From Ruminococcus sp. CAG:403 (GTDB lineage: Bacteria; Bacillota; Clostridia; Oscillospirales; Ruminococcaceae): a stretch of 35,617 bases of DNA. The stretch lies in the NCBI GenBank assembly GCA_000437255.1, contig FR899083.1, forward strand, positions 127,767 through 163,383, in the 5' to 3' direction. Under the pieces are notes generated by a model, which ran no database searches, was not told the DNA's origin, and saw only the letters and a program-made list of their open reading frames with translations. This document shows positions 16,653 to 27,246 of this stretch, one piece after another (position 1 is the first letter of the stretch; every line of letters starts with the position of its first letter). A program made the translations under genes and the position numbers.

Positions 16653-16660
16653 TTCCATAA

Positions 16661-17521
16661 TTACCCCTTCTTAGTTCTAATTTTTCGATATTCTTTTGGG
16701 GAAATACCAATCTGCTTGCAGAATAGTCTACTAAAATAAAGCGGATTTTCATACCCTACAAAATTGGCAATTTCTGTAATGCTGGAATCTGTACTTTCCA
16801 GCAAACTTTGTGCATTCGATATACGCAAATTTAAAATATATTGCAAAGGTGTAGAACCAGTGACCTGTTTAAAACAGCGAATAAACCAACAAGTACTAAA
16901 TCCTCTTGAAGCGGCATACTCTTCAATGCAAATTGGCTGATTATAATTCTTTCGAAAATAATACATGGCAAAAGAGATCTCCTGCTCAGCAGTTGCATTA
17001 AAGCCTCTTCTGTAAAGCAAGTTCCTACTAATTAAGACAAAAATATTTCGTAAGAGCAATGCCAGCAGTTCCTCATATCTCGGCTTACAAAGTTGTAATT
17101 CTTGAATAATTTGACCAAAAAGCCACTGATAATCCGGTGAAGTACCAACATACAAAATATTTCCGGGAATATGCAAAATATCATAATCTTGCAGAATGGC
17201 ATTCACGTCACTTCCAGTAAAATGAATCCAGTACACATTTGTTTTATCTTCTTTATAATATATATACTCCTGTGCCTGATCAGGAAGATAAATAATAACA
17301 TGTCCAGCTGTAACGATCTTTTCTGAACCATTAATAAAAAAATGTGCGCACCCAGAGGCAATATAAAGAAGCTGATAATCTTTTCTTCCGTTTGGTCGAC
17401 TTGTAATAAATTCTGAACGTGATTGTATTCTATAATTTCCACAGCTTGTTACAATCAGTGGCTTGCTTTGATCAACCATATCAAGTATGGAATCATGCAA
17501 ATATGCTGCATTTACAAACAC
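16661..17521 (-). CDS. AraC family transcriptional regulator, probably of lacZ
   Basis: 286 residues. The N-terminal half is a cupin-like effector domain (YQLLYIASGCAHFFING, VIIYLPDQAQEYIYY). The C-terminal 100 residues hold the two helix-turn-helices, with EEYAASRGFSTCWFIRCFKQ, TGSTPLQYILNLRISNAQSL and ITEIANFVGYENPLYFSRLF followed by GISPKEYRK. The start is GTG 17521, 8 nt after GGAGG; a GTG at 17536 would lie upstream of that ribosome site. It is divergent from the beta-galactosidase gene with 170 bp between them, and direct repeats suited to AraC binding lie there. Inferred role: sugar-responsive activator of lacZ, inducer probably a galactoside. Confidence 0.92.
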   Translation of the reverse strand: MFVNAAYLHDSILDMVDQSKPLIVTSCGNYRIQSRSEFITSRPNGRKDYQLLYIASGCAHFFINGSEKIVTAGHVIIYLPDQAQEYIYYKEDKTNVYWIHFTGSDVNAILQDYDILHIPGNILYVGTSPDYQWLFGQIIQELQLCKPRYEELLALLLRNIFVLISRNLLYRRGFNATAEQEISFAMYYFRKNYNQPICIEEYAASRGFSTCWFIRCFKQVTGSTPLQYILNLRISNAQSLLESTDSSITEIANFVGYENPLYFSRLFCKQIGISPKEYRKIRTKKG

Positions 17522-17547
17522 TATAAGCACCTCCACAGTTTTTTCTA

Positions 17548-17576
17548 ATTATACTATACTGCAAGTAGAATAGCAA
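17548..17576 (-). promoter_or_regulatory. promoter of the AraC-type gene
   Basis: Minus strand TTGCTA (17571-17576), 17-bp spacer, TATAAT (17548-17553). The -35 lies 15 bp from the putative AraC repeats, so autoregulation is possible. Confidence 0.75.
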
Positions 17577-17590
17577 GTTGTTTCTATCAT

Positions 17591-17620
17591 TTTGTGCATA
17601 AACTCGATTACTTTGTGTAT
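17591..17620 (+). promoter_or_regulatory. candidate AraC-type operator: direct repeats at 21-bp spacing
   Basis: TTTGTGCAT (17591-17599) and TTTGTGTAT (17612-17620) differ at one base and start 21 bp apart, the spacing of classic AraC half-sites. The proximal copy abuts the place where the lacZ -35 should be. Confidence 0.55.
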
Positions 17621-17641
17621 TTTAACGCATACAAAATATGC

Positions 17642-17647
17642 TATAAT
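17642..17647 (+). promoter_or_regulatory. -10 box of lacZ
   Basis: TATAAT at 17642-17647. The corresponding -35 (17619-17624, ATTTTA) does not match consensus, as expected for an activator-dependent promoter. Confidence 0.7.
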
Positions 17648-17649
17648 AG

Positions 17650-20706
<3,057 letters not shown>

Positions 20707-20712
20707 TATAAC

Positions 20713-20752
20713 AAAAAGAAGCATTGCAAATCATTTTGCAATGCTTCTTTTT
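20713..20752. terminator. bidirectional terminator between lacZ and the LysR gene
   Basis: Perfect 18-bp inverted repeat (20713-20730 and 20735-20752), 4-nt loop, A5 and T5 at the ends. It touches the stop codon of the convergent LysR gene, so it serves both transcripts. Confidence 0.93.
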
Positions 20753-21623
20753 ATGGCAACATCATGCGCAATTGTTTTAAGAATCGTTCTGCCGCTTTTG
20801 AAAATACAGCATATCGTTTCCAGACAAGTGCACATTGTATTCGCAACGGCGGATACAAGGGACGAAAACAAACATCTTGGCTTAATTGTGAAGTCAACAT
20901 ATCTGTTGTTGTCAAGAAATATCCAAGCCCATATCTTACAAACGTTGCCGGATCTCCTTGTACAACATTATAGGTTGCAGCAATCTGAAGCTGTTCAATA
21001 TCGGTTTCTGCCCAATGTGCAATTTCATGCTGCAATCCTACTCTCTGATGTAAAATAAGCGGAATTGTTCGAAGATCCTGTTTGAAAATTGCCGATTTTT
21101 CTGCAAGCGGACTATCTGCATTCATCAGCAGTCCCCACTGTGAACGATCTGGGAGCAGAATATAATCATAATTCAATGTATTGACTGGTGTTAGTAAAAC
21201 TGCAAAGTCCAAGCTTCCATGATCCAATCGTTCCATCACATCTGTGGCATCTCCGCTATGAAAATGAAATTGTATATCTGGATATGATTTTCTCAATGCA
21301 GCAGCTGCTTTCAAGATCGTAACAGTCGGATTTCCTCCAATTGCAATCTCTCCACTGATTGCGCCAGCATCCGTCCCAATTTCTCGCTTTGTTTTTTCAA
21401 ACAGATTGACAATTTCATCGGCACGTTTTCGAAGAATGACGCCATCCTCAGTAAGTGTTGTTTTTCTTTTTCCACGAATGAGCAATGTTTTTCCAAGTTC
21501 TTGCTCCAAATCCATAAGCTGCTTGGACAAGGAGGGCTGCGAAATATGCAGGTGTTCTGCTGCTTTGGTAATATTTTCTTCTCTTGCTACGGCTAAAAAA
21601 TATCGCAGGGTTCGAATGTCCAT
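20751..21623 (-). CDS. LysR family transcriptional regulator
   Basis: 290 residues. Classic N-terminal winged helix (MDIRTLRYFLAVAREENITK, AAEHLHISQPSLSKQLMDLE, LGKTLLIRGKRKTTLTEDG) and a periplasmic-binding-protein-like effector domain from about residue 90. The length is typical. ATG 21623 has AGGAAGGCG. It is divergent from the MATE exporter gene with 161 bp between the starts, and an inverted repeat overlaps the exporter's -35, so regulation of the exporter is likely. The effector is unknown. Its 3' end lies inside the lacZ terminator. Confidence 0.94.
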   Translation of the reverse strand: MDIRTLRYFLAVAREENITKAAEHLHISQPSLSKQLMDLEQELGKTLLIRGKRKTTLTEDGVILRKRADEIVNLFEKTKREIGTDAGAISGEIAIGGNPTVTILKAAAALRKSYPDIQFHFHSGDATDVMERLDHGSLDFAVLLTPVNTLNYDYILLPDRSQWGLLMNADSPLAEKSAIFKQDLRTIPLILHQRVGLQHEIAHWAETDIEQLQIAATYNVVQGDPATFVRYGLGYFLTTTDMLTSQLSQDVCFRPLYPPLRIQCALVWKRYAVFSKAAERFLKQLRMMLP

Positions 21624-21649
21624 TTATTTTCGCCTTCCTTTCTTTTTAT

Positions 21650-21678
21650 AGTATAGCATATTTTATCATTCCTGTAAA
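21650..21678 (-). promoter_or_regulatory. promoter of the LysR gene
   Basis: Minus strand TTTACA (21673-21678), 17-bp spacer, TATACT (21650-21655). Confidence 0.75.
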
Positions 21679-21692
21679 CTATGGTGAATGAT

Positions 21693-21718
21693 AGCATACA
21701 GATATTTGCGATTATGCT
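21693..21718 (+). promoter_or_regulatory. candidate LysR operator
   Basis: AGCATA (21693-21698) and TATGCT (21713-21718) form an interrupted palindrome with a 14-bp centre, overlapping the exporter's -35 and lying 15 bp from the regulator's own -35. The size suits LysR-type sites. Confidence 0.45.
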
Positions 21719-21734
21719 TTGAAGGAATTATAAT
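21706..21734 (+). promoter_or_regulatory. promoter of the MATE exporter gene
   Basis: TTGCGA (21706-21711), 17-bp spacer, TATAAT (21729-21734). Confidence 0.75.
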
Positions 21735-21784
21735 AATTATGGAAGAAACAATCAAAAAAAGTTTTATGATCGAAGGTGAAATCA

Positions 21785-23170
21785 ATGGGAATGGAACAGA
21801 CACATTCCAAAATCGATATGTTGCATGGATCCATTTGGAACAAGCTGCCAAGATATGCATTGCCTGTAGCTGCAACAGCAATCTTGGAGCAGCTATTCAA
21901 TGCTTCTGATATTGCAATTGTCGGTAATTTTTCAAGTGGCGACAAAACGGTCGCTGTCGCTGCGGTTGGCGCAAATAGCTCTATCATTGGATTGATTCTA
22001 AATTTGTTTATTGGAATTGCATTGGGAGCAAATGTTGTAATTGCCAATGCCATCGGGCGAAAGGACTCTGAAACTGTTCAGAAAGCAGTACATACTGCAA
22101 TTGTCATGGCTCTATTAGGCGGTATTGCAGTAGCTATTTTAGGAGAATGCATTGCAAAACAGGTCATGGAGCTATTAAATGTTCCAGATGAGGTATTTCC
22201 AGAAGCATTGCTATATTTACGAATTTACCTACTCGGTATGCCTGTCATTTTTTTATACAACTTTGAAGCAGCAATATTTCGAAGTATTGGAGATACAAAA
22301 GTGCCATTACAAGCCCTTTTGATTTCTGGTGTTTTAAATGTAATTATGAATCTGTTTTTTGTCATCGTATTACATATGACTGTAAATGGCGTTGCAATTG
22401 CAACTGTTCTATCAAATGTAGTTAGCTCGCTCATTTTGCTTCAAAAACTAATGAAAACAGAAACTTGTGTGCATGTAAATTGGAACCAATTAAAAATAGA
22501 TCGGACTGTTTTTATTCGTATGATACAAATTGGGCTTCCAGCTGGTATCCAAGGCGCTGTTTTTGCAGCAGCAAATATTGTAATCCAATCTGCTATCAAT
22601 AGTTTAGGAACCATTGTCATTGCTGCTTCCAGTGCAGCCTTCAATATTGAAATCATTGCCTATTATGTGCTGAATTCATTTAGTCAAGCCTGCACCACAT
22701 TTGTTGGACAAAATTATGGCGCTGGTAATATGAAACGCTGCAAAAGGACATTGCTTCTTTGTTTGATAGAAGATGCGATTGCCTCTGCAATTGCAATTGG
22801 ATTGATTTTGTTAACAGGAAAGTACTTACTGGCGATCTTCAATCATAATCCAGAAGTCATTCAAATCGGGTATACAAGATTGGTTATTATTTTCTCAGCT
22901 TATACATTCAGCATGCTATATGAAGTATTATCCGGGTATTTAAGAGGATTTGGAATTTCCCTTGTTCCGGCAATTCTCACAACAATTGGTGTATGCGGCA
23001 CCCGAATTGCATGGATCTATACTGTATTTCAAAATAGCCGAACATTTGCCACCATCATGTTTGTCTATCCAGTTAGCCTCGCCATAACTGCTGTATTAAT
23101 TGGAGTTGCAACACTTTGTTATCGTCCTTCTTATAGAAAAAAGAACTGCAAAAACAAAATGTATGATTGA
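21785..23170 (+). CDS. MATE family efflux transporter
   Basis: 461 residues from ATG 21785, 6 nt after AAGGTG; a GTG at 21776 overlaps that site. The sequence is almost entirely hydrophobic with about twelve helices and internal two-fold similarity; the N-terminal block LPRYALPVAATAILEQLFNASDIAIVG and the second-half start IQIGLPAGIQGAVFAAANIV are the paired MATE signatures. MATE proteins export drugs or metabolites against Na+ or H+ flux. Controlled by the divergent LysR protein by inference. Substrate unknown. A terminator follows at once. Confidence 0.94.
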   Translation: MGMEQTHSKIDMLHGSIWNKLPRYALPVAATAILEQLFNASDIAIVGNFSSGDKTVAVAAVGANSSIIGLILNLFIGIALGANVVIANAIGRKDSETVQKAVHTAIVMALLGGIAVAILGECIAKQVMELLNVPDEVFPEALLYLRIYLLGMPVIFLYNFEAAIFRSIGDTKVPLQALLISGVLNVIMNLFFVIVLHMTVNGVAIATVLSNVVSSLILLQKLMKTETCVHVNWNQLKIDRTVFIRMIQIGLPAGIQGAVFAAANIVIQSAINSLGTIVIAASSAAFNIEIIAYYVLNSFSQACTTFVGQNYGAGNMKRCKRTLLLCLIEDAIASAIAIGLILLTGKYLLAIFNHNPEVIQIGYTRLVIIFSAYTFSMLYEVLSGYLRGFGISLVPAILTTIGVCGTRIAWIYTVFQNSRTFATIMFVYPVSLAITAVLIGVATLCYRPSYRKKNCKNKMYD

Positions 23171-23209
23171 AAAAATGCGCTTGCCTTCATTTGGGCAAGC
23201 ACATTTTTT
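23170..23209. terminator. terminator after the MATE gene
   Basis: Stem of about 15 bp (AAAAAATG, GCTTGCC and complement) around a short loop, with T6 on the right side and A6 on the left. It can also stop the minus-strand operon ending at 23229. Confidence 0.88.
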
Positions 23210-23228
23210 AGAATCATCATCTGAGAAA

Positions 23229-23672
23229 TCATACTGAGTTGGCTTTTTTTAAGGTTAGTATCGTTTCTTGAATTTTCTGAACAGCAAGCTGCGAGTCTAT
23301 TATTCCAGTAACTGCTTTTTCCATTGGACAAATATCATTCCCTGCTCGATTTCTAATCTGATCTACCACTGTACCGTGTTCAACAGGAATGTGATGTTCG
23401 GTGAGCAATTGAATGGTGCCCTTACTTATCACATCCGCATAAACAGCAGAAACGCCTATTAAAAGGTACAAATGTGCAGCAGCTTGTCCTACAATTTGAT
23501 CTGCTGCTGAAAAATCAGCATAGGATTCCCCACTATTGAGAAAAGCAAGCAGCGGCTTTACACCATGTTCCTTACTGGTAACACATTGGGCATCTTTACA
23601 AAGCACGCATGTATAGTGTTTCTCCTTCAGCAATTCTTTTGCTCGTTCAAGATCACTCTGCAAAAAATGCAT
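23229..23672 (-). CDS. DUF1893 domain protein
   Basis: 147 residues matching DUF1893 (TM1506-like, cytidine-deaminase-like fold): YTCVLCKDAQCVTSKEHGVK, PLLAFLNSG, DQIVGQAAAHLYLLIGVSAVYADVIS, and the C-terminal NRAGNDICPMEKAV with its conserved CPME. The function is unestablished. It is the last gene of a five-gene operon and overlaps the aldo/keto reductase 3' end by 20 bp, with GGAG inside that gene, so production is coupled. In this context a redox or reactive-metabolite role is plausible but inferred. Confidence 0.87.
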   Translation of the reverse strand: MHFLQSDLERAKELLKEKHYTCVLCKDAQCVTSKEHGVKPLLAFLNSGESYADFSAADQIVGQAAAHLYLLIGVSAVYADVISKGTIQLLTEHHIPVEHGTVVDQIRNRAGNDICPMEKAVTGIIDSQLAVQKIQETILTLKKANSV

Positions 23673-24777
23673 GACTTACGTTCTCCAGTTCTTTTCGAAT
23701 TTGAATATGCTGCGGACATGCCTCTTCGCATTTTCCACATTTGATGCATTCATTTGCATGTTTTTTTCCATGACCGCCGACCAGCCAGCCTTCCTGTCCC
23801 AAAGCAATTTCTTTGCTTCCATAAAGCATCAAGTAATTCATTGCAGTAAAGGAACCCGATACACCAATATCCATTGGACAGACCTTTGAACAGTAATTGC
23901 AGGAAGTACATGGAATCAGCGAAATCTGATTCAACACTTCTTGTACAAGCAAAATGGTCTGACGTTCTTGTGCACTCAATTTTTTAAACGTTTTCATATA
24001 GGAGAGGTTGTCCTGCATCTGCTCGATATTGCTCATACCAGAAAGGACTGTAATGACGCCGTCCAAGTCTGCTGCAAAACGAACAGCCCAAGAAGCCGAA
24101 GACATATCGGGTTCTGCTTGTTTCAAGACATCTATGACTTGCTGTGGAGGCGTTGCCAGCATTCCACCCTTTACAGGCTCCATAATGATAACCGGCTTTC
24201 CATACTTTCTTGCAATTTCATAGCATGCTCTGGAACAAACCGCAGGATTTTCCCAATCTGCATAGTTAATCTGCAATTGCACAAATTCCATTTCCGGATG
24301 TGCAATTAAAATTTCTTCCAGCTCATCCGGTGTAGAATGAAAAGAAAATCCAACATGACGAAGAATTCCTTCTTTTTTCTTTTCCTGTACCCAATTCCAT
24401 AAATCAAATTGATCAAAATATTGGGTACGGGATTCTCCAAGATTATGCAGCAAATAATAATCGAAATATCCGGCACCTGTTTGTTTCAAAGAAACTTCTA
24501 GCTGTGACTGTGCTTCTTCTTTGGTTTTACAATTAATCCACGCTGCATTTTTCGTAGCCAATTGATAGCTTTCTCGTGGATACCGCTCCACAAGTGCCTG
24601 TCGAACGGCATCCTCACTGCCATTGTATGCCCATGCAGTATCAAAGTATGTAAAACCTGCAGCCATAAACAAATCAACCATTTTTTTGGTTTGTTCGATG
24701 TCAATTTTCCCATCTTTCTGCGGCAATCGCATCATGCCAAACCCAAGCTTTTTGATGGTTTCTCCAAGGTATGCCAT
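23653..24777 (-). CDS. aldo/keto reductase with two C-terminal [4Fe-4S] clusters
   Basis: 374 residues from ATG 24777, two bases after the stop of the upstream gene; the longer open frame runs into that gene and is rejected. An AKR TIM barrel carries the tetrad D46, Y51 (YFDTAWAYNGSED), K76 (ATKNAAW) and H111 (YYLLHNLGES). The C-terminal extension has ferredoxin motifs CTSCNYCSKVCPMD and CIKCGKCEEACPQ, enough for two [4Fe-4S] clusters. Such fusions are common in strict anaerobes and probably reduce carbonyls with electrons from ferredoxin or flavodoxin as well as NADPH; a flavodoxin is encoded two genes upstream. Substrate unknown. Confidence 0.93.
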   Translation of the reverse strand: MAYLGETIKKLGFGMMRLPQKDGKIDIEQTKKMVDLFMAAGFTYFDTAWAYNGSEDAVRQALVERYPRESYQLATKNAAWINCKTKEEAQSQLEVSLKQTGAGYFDYYLLHNLGESRTQYFDQFDLWNWVQEKKKEGILRHVGFSFHSTPDELEEILIAHPEMEFVQLQINYADWENPAVCSRACYEIARKYGKPVIIMEPVKGGMLATPPQQVIDVLKQAEPDMSSASWAVRFAADLDGVITVLSGMSNIEQMQDNLSYMKTFKKLSAQERQTILLVQEVLNQISLIPCTSCNYCSKVCPMDIGVSGSFTAMNYLMLYGSKEIALGQEGWLVGGHGKKHANECIKCGKCEEACPQHIQIRKELENVSHAFFAE

Positions 24778-24779
24778 AT

Positions 24780-25343
24780 TTACGCCCTCTCTGTCATGGA
24801 TCCATTTTGATTCAAGCGATACATAATCAATGGAATAAAGGTCCATTGGAGCACCAGACCGAAGATACCAACTACAATGCTATTCCAAATAATGGAAATC
24901 GGTAATTTGGTGGTATGGAAAACAAATACAGCGAGTAAAAGTGCAACTGCACGAACGGCACGACCACTTACTTGTGCAATCAGCACCTTTCCAATACATG
25001 GCATTTTTGCAGTTCGAAGCAATCCACTGCACACTCCATAAGTGCACAGCTCCAGCATCATAAACGGAAGCATGGCAGAACCTGGCATTCCTGTAAGCGC
25101 AAAACTTACAAGCGGACTGCATGCTCCTGCTATGGCTCCTGCATAAGGGCCAGCAAGTAGACCTACGAAAAGAATGGGAAGATGCATGGGCAAAAAGATT
25201 TCTCCTAAGGCTGTTCCCAAACCAGATAGATAGCCCATTACATGGAACAGCTGCGGAAGCGCAACTGCTGCAACAACCGCAAGCAGCGCTGCAACGGTTT
25301 GCTTTTTGATGGAAACTTTTTCAATGGTTGCAAGATTTGTCAT
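24780..25343 (-). CDS. ECF transporter S component (substrate unknown)
   Basis: 187 residues with about six hydrophobic segments, including VAALLAVVAAVALPQLFHVM, ILFVGLLAGPYAGAIAGACS, FMMLELCTYGVCSGLL and IWNSIVVGIFGLVLQWTFIP. The MHLPILFVGLLAGPYAG stretch is typical of energy-coupling-factor S components, which bind a vitamin or metal and recruit a shared EcfAA'T module. No ATPase or T component lies nearby, so it belongs to the shared-module group. ATG 25343 follows TAGGAGCG. Its place between a flavodoxin and an Fe-S reductase suggests a cofactor precursor as substrate, but that is inference. Confidence 0.83.
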   Translation of the reverse strand: MTNLATIEKVSIKKQTVAALLAVVAAVALPQLFHVMGYLSGLGTALGEIFLPMHLPILFVGLLAGPYAGAIAGACSPLVSFALTGMPGSAMLPFMMLELCTYGVCSGLLRTAKMPCIGKVLIAQVSGRAVRAVALLLAVFVFHTTKLPISIIWNSIVVGIFGLVLQWTFIPLIMYRLNQNGSMTERA

Positions 25344-25364
25344 AATCTGAACGCTCCTATCTCT

Positions 25365-25844
25365 TTAGTGTATTGAATCAATCCACTTTTTCAAATCAGA
25401 AACACTGATCCTACCATTGAGCAGCTTTCCTTCTTTTAGGACGGTGGAGTCTGATACACTATGTTTTAATACATCCACCGTTTTTCCAAATCCACTTCCA
25501 CCGGATGTAGCAAACAAATAAATGGTTTTATTTGAAAAATCATAACTCTCTAAAAATGTCTGGATGATCGTCGGTGCAACATACCACCAAATTGGAAAGC
25601 CTAAGAAGATGGTATCGTATTGCTCCATATGTGCACATGTTTCCGCAATTGCAGGTCTTGAAGTACTGTCCTTCATCTCAACGCTACTTCTGCTTTTTGG
25701 ATTCATCCAATCCAGATCTGCCTTTGTATATGGTTTGGTTGGTTTGATTTCAAACAAATCGGCTCCCGCAGCTTCTGCCAGACATTTTGCAGCACGCGCA
25801 GTCACACCGCTTGCGGAAAAGTATGCTACTAATTTTTTAGACAT
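25365..25844 (-). CDS. flavodoxin family protein
   Basis: 159 residues from ATG 25844, chosen because GGAGGCG lies 7-13 nt before it. FMN-binding features are KLVAYFSASGVTARAAKCLA (phosphate loop), FLGFPIWWYVAP and FATSGGSGFGKTVDVL. This is the long-chain flavodoxin-like group found widely in anaerobes as NAD(P)H- or ferredoxin-linked electron carriers. The upstream gene ends at 25850, 5 bp before the start, so the two are coupled. Probably a redox partner for the operon's reductase. Confidence 0.93.
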   Translation of the reverse strand: MSKKLVAYFSASGVTARAAKCLAEAAGADLFEIKPTKPYTKADLDWMNPKSRSSVEMKDSTSRPAIAETCAHMEQYDTIFLGFPIWWYVAPTIIQTFLESYDFSNKTIYLFATSGGSGFGKTVDVLKHSVSDSTVLKEGKLLNGRISVSDLKKWIDSIH

Positions 25845-25849
25845 CTCTA

Positions 25850-26596
25850 TTACGCCTCCTCTAATGTACAATAAACTTCATCCGTAACAGGCTCCAGCCA
25901 TTCATTGGAAGTATGCTCTCCCGGACATTCTACTGCAAGATGGCTAAACCAGCTATTTGCCTTTGCACCATGCCAATGTTTTACCTCGGCTGGAATGGTC
26001 ACAACATCACCTGGTTTTAAACTCTGTGCAGGTTTTCCTTCTTCCTGATACCAGCCTTCTCCATCTACACAAATGAGCAACTGTCCGCCGCCTTTTGTTG
26101 CGTGATGAATGTGCCAATTATTACGACAACCCGGCTCAAATGTAACATTTGCAACAAAGACAGTCTTATTGGGATCGGTCAGTGGCTTTAAATAGGACAT
26201 TCCTATAAAATATTTTGCATAGGCTGTATTTGGCTCGCCTTGTCCAAAAAATCCACCATGTTCCTCTTGTGCAGTCTCTTCTGCATAGACTTCCTTTGCC
26301 ATATTGAATGCAGCCCATGCATTTGGCCAGCCTGCATAAAACGCAAGGTGTGTTAAAAGCTCCGCTATTTCTGTTTTGGTTACACCATTTTGCTTTGCAG
26401 TAGAAAGATGATACTTCAAAGAACTGTCTACAATTCCTTTGCTAATGAGAGCTGTTACTGTGATAATTGATCTTGTTTTTAAGGAAAGTTGATCTTCCCG
26501 TGACCACACTTCTCCAAATAGAACATCATCATTTAGCTCTGCAAACTTTGGAGCAAAATTTCCAAGACTATTTCTTCCTGCTGTTTGTTTTACCAT
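25850..26596 (-). CDS. carboxymuconolactone decarboxylase-cupin fusion
   Basis: 248 residues. The N-terminal CMD domain (about 20-105) contains FGEVWSREDQLSLKTRSII and LKYHLSTAKQNGVTKTEIAE; it lacks the CxxC of AhpD peroxidase partners. The C-terminal cupin (about 140-235) has metal-binding histidines in WHIHHATKGGGQLLICVDG and IPAEVKHWHGAKANSWFSHL. Fusions of this type are common in stress or aromatic-metabolite operons, with no fixed function. First gene of the five-gene operon, with a leader of about 140 nt from the MerR-type promoter; ribosome site GAGGCG. Confidence 0.92.
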   Translation of the reverse strand: MVKQTAGRNSLGNFAPKFAELNDDVLFGEVWSREDQLSLKTRSIITVTALISKGIVDSSLKYHLSTAKQNGVTKTEIAELLTHLAFYAGWPNAWAAFNMAKEVYAEETAQEEHGGFFGQGEPNTAYAKYFIGMSYLKPLTDPNKTVFVANVTFEPGCRNNWHIHHATKGGGQLLICVDGEGWYQEEGKPAQSLKPGDVVTIPAEVKHWHGAKANSWFSHLAVECPGEHTSNEWLEPVTDEVYCTLEEA

Positions 26597-26744
26597 TTTT
26601 CAGTCGCCTCACTATTTGTATTTTTTGAATTCCAATTTATTTTATCTTTATAGATTTGTCCATCCTCCTCATACAATTAAAAAATTACAGTTTCAAAAAA
26701 AGCACTTTGATTGGATCATCACCTCAATTGTATTGGATGCTTTT

Positions 26745-26775
26745 ATTATATATCTTAGAGCAAACTCCAAGTCAA
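26745..26775 (-). promoter_or_regulatory. MerR-type promoter of the redox operon
   Basis: Minus strand TTGACT (26770-26775) and TATAAT (26745-26750) are separated by 19 bp, too long for unaided RNA polymerase and typical of MerR-controlled promoters. The spacer holds the dyad CTTGGAG-TTTG-CTCTAAG, one mismatch from perfect. This resembles operators of AdhR/NmlR-like MerR regulators, which activate aldehyde and electrophile detoxification genes. No merR gene lies adjacent. Confidence 0.75.
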
Positions 26776-26808
26776 GTGCTTTCCGATGCTTTTGTCGAGT
26801 TGCACAAA

Positions 26809-26857
26809 ATACACCCTCTCATTTTTGTAATAAAACAACAAAAATGAGAGGGTGTAT
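26809..26857. terminator. strong terminator after the lon-engB-lysA-MIF operon
   Basis: Perfect 20-bp inverted repeat (26809-26828 and 26838-26857) with a 9-nt loop; A/T tracts within the stem serve both directions. Confidence 0.9.
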
Positions 26858-26884
26858 CCTACCAATTTCTATTTACTTTTCGAT

Positions 26885-27226
26885 TTAAAAATTAGAACCA
26901 TTCCAGCCCCAATGTTCAGTCAGAGCATAGCTCACATAAGTACGATCGGTAGAAATGCTCAATACATCCAACAAGATGCCGGTAATATTGCTTGTGAAAA
27001 CAGACAGCGCATTCTCAGATGCTTTGCCATAAAGACTTACTTCTACCATTGCCGCCGGATCATTGCTATTGCGGAAAAAAAGATTGCAGTTTTCTTCCAC
27101 TTCTACCATTAGCCAATCGGCTGTTTTCCCTGGAATTGCAGCAATTGCAAGATCAAGGTGTGATTTGATGCAATGAGCCTGCTCAGCGGTAACTTTTTTA
27201 TTTGTTTTAATATGAATAAATGGCAT
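26885..27226 (-). CDS. MIF-like tautomerase (phenylpyruvate tautomerase family)
   Basis: 113 residues, the size of eukaryotic macrophage migration inhibitory factor. The N-terminus MPFIHIKTN gives the catalytic Pro after Met removal; PGKTADWLMVEV carries the conserved active-site Lys (K34); MVEVSLYGK matches the MIF SLHSIGK region; and the C-terminus YVSYALTEHWGWNGSNF matches the MIF end. This is the MIF branch, not the short 4-oxalocrotonate type. It begins 20 bp after lysA and is the last gene of the lon operon. No signal peptide. The physiological substrate in bacteria is unknown. Confidence 0.92.
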   Translation of the reverse strand: MPFIHIKTNKKVTAEQAHCIKSHLDLAIAAIPGKTADWLMVEVEENCNLFFRNSNDPAAMVEVSLYGKASENALSVFTSNITGILLDVLSISTDRTYVSYALTEHWGWNGSNF

Positions 27227-27246
27227 TTTTACTTCTTATCGTATAC

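Noticed and set aside
26652..26744. Leader peptide frames in the redox operon leader
   Set aside because: Two eight-codon frames follow GAGGTG and GAGGAGG, but with almost no spacing to the ATG, so initiation is unlikely.
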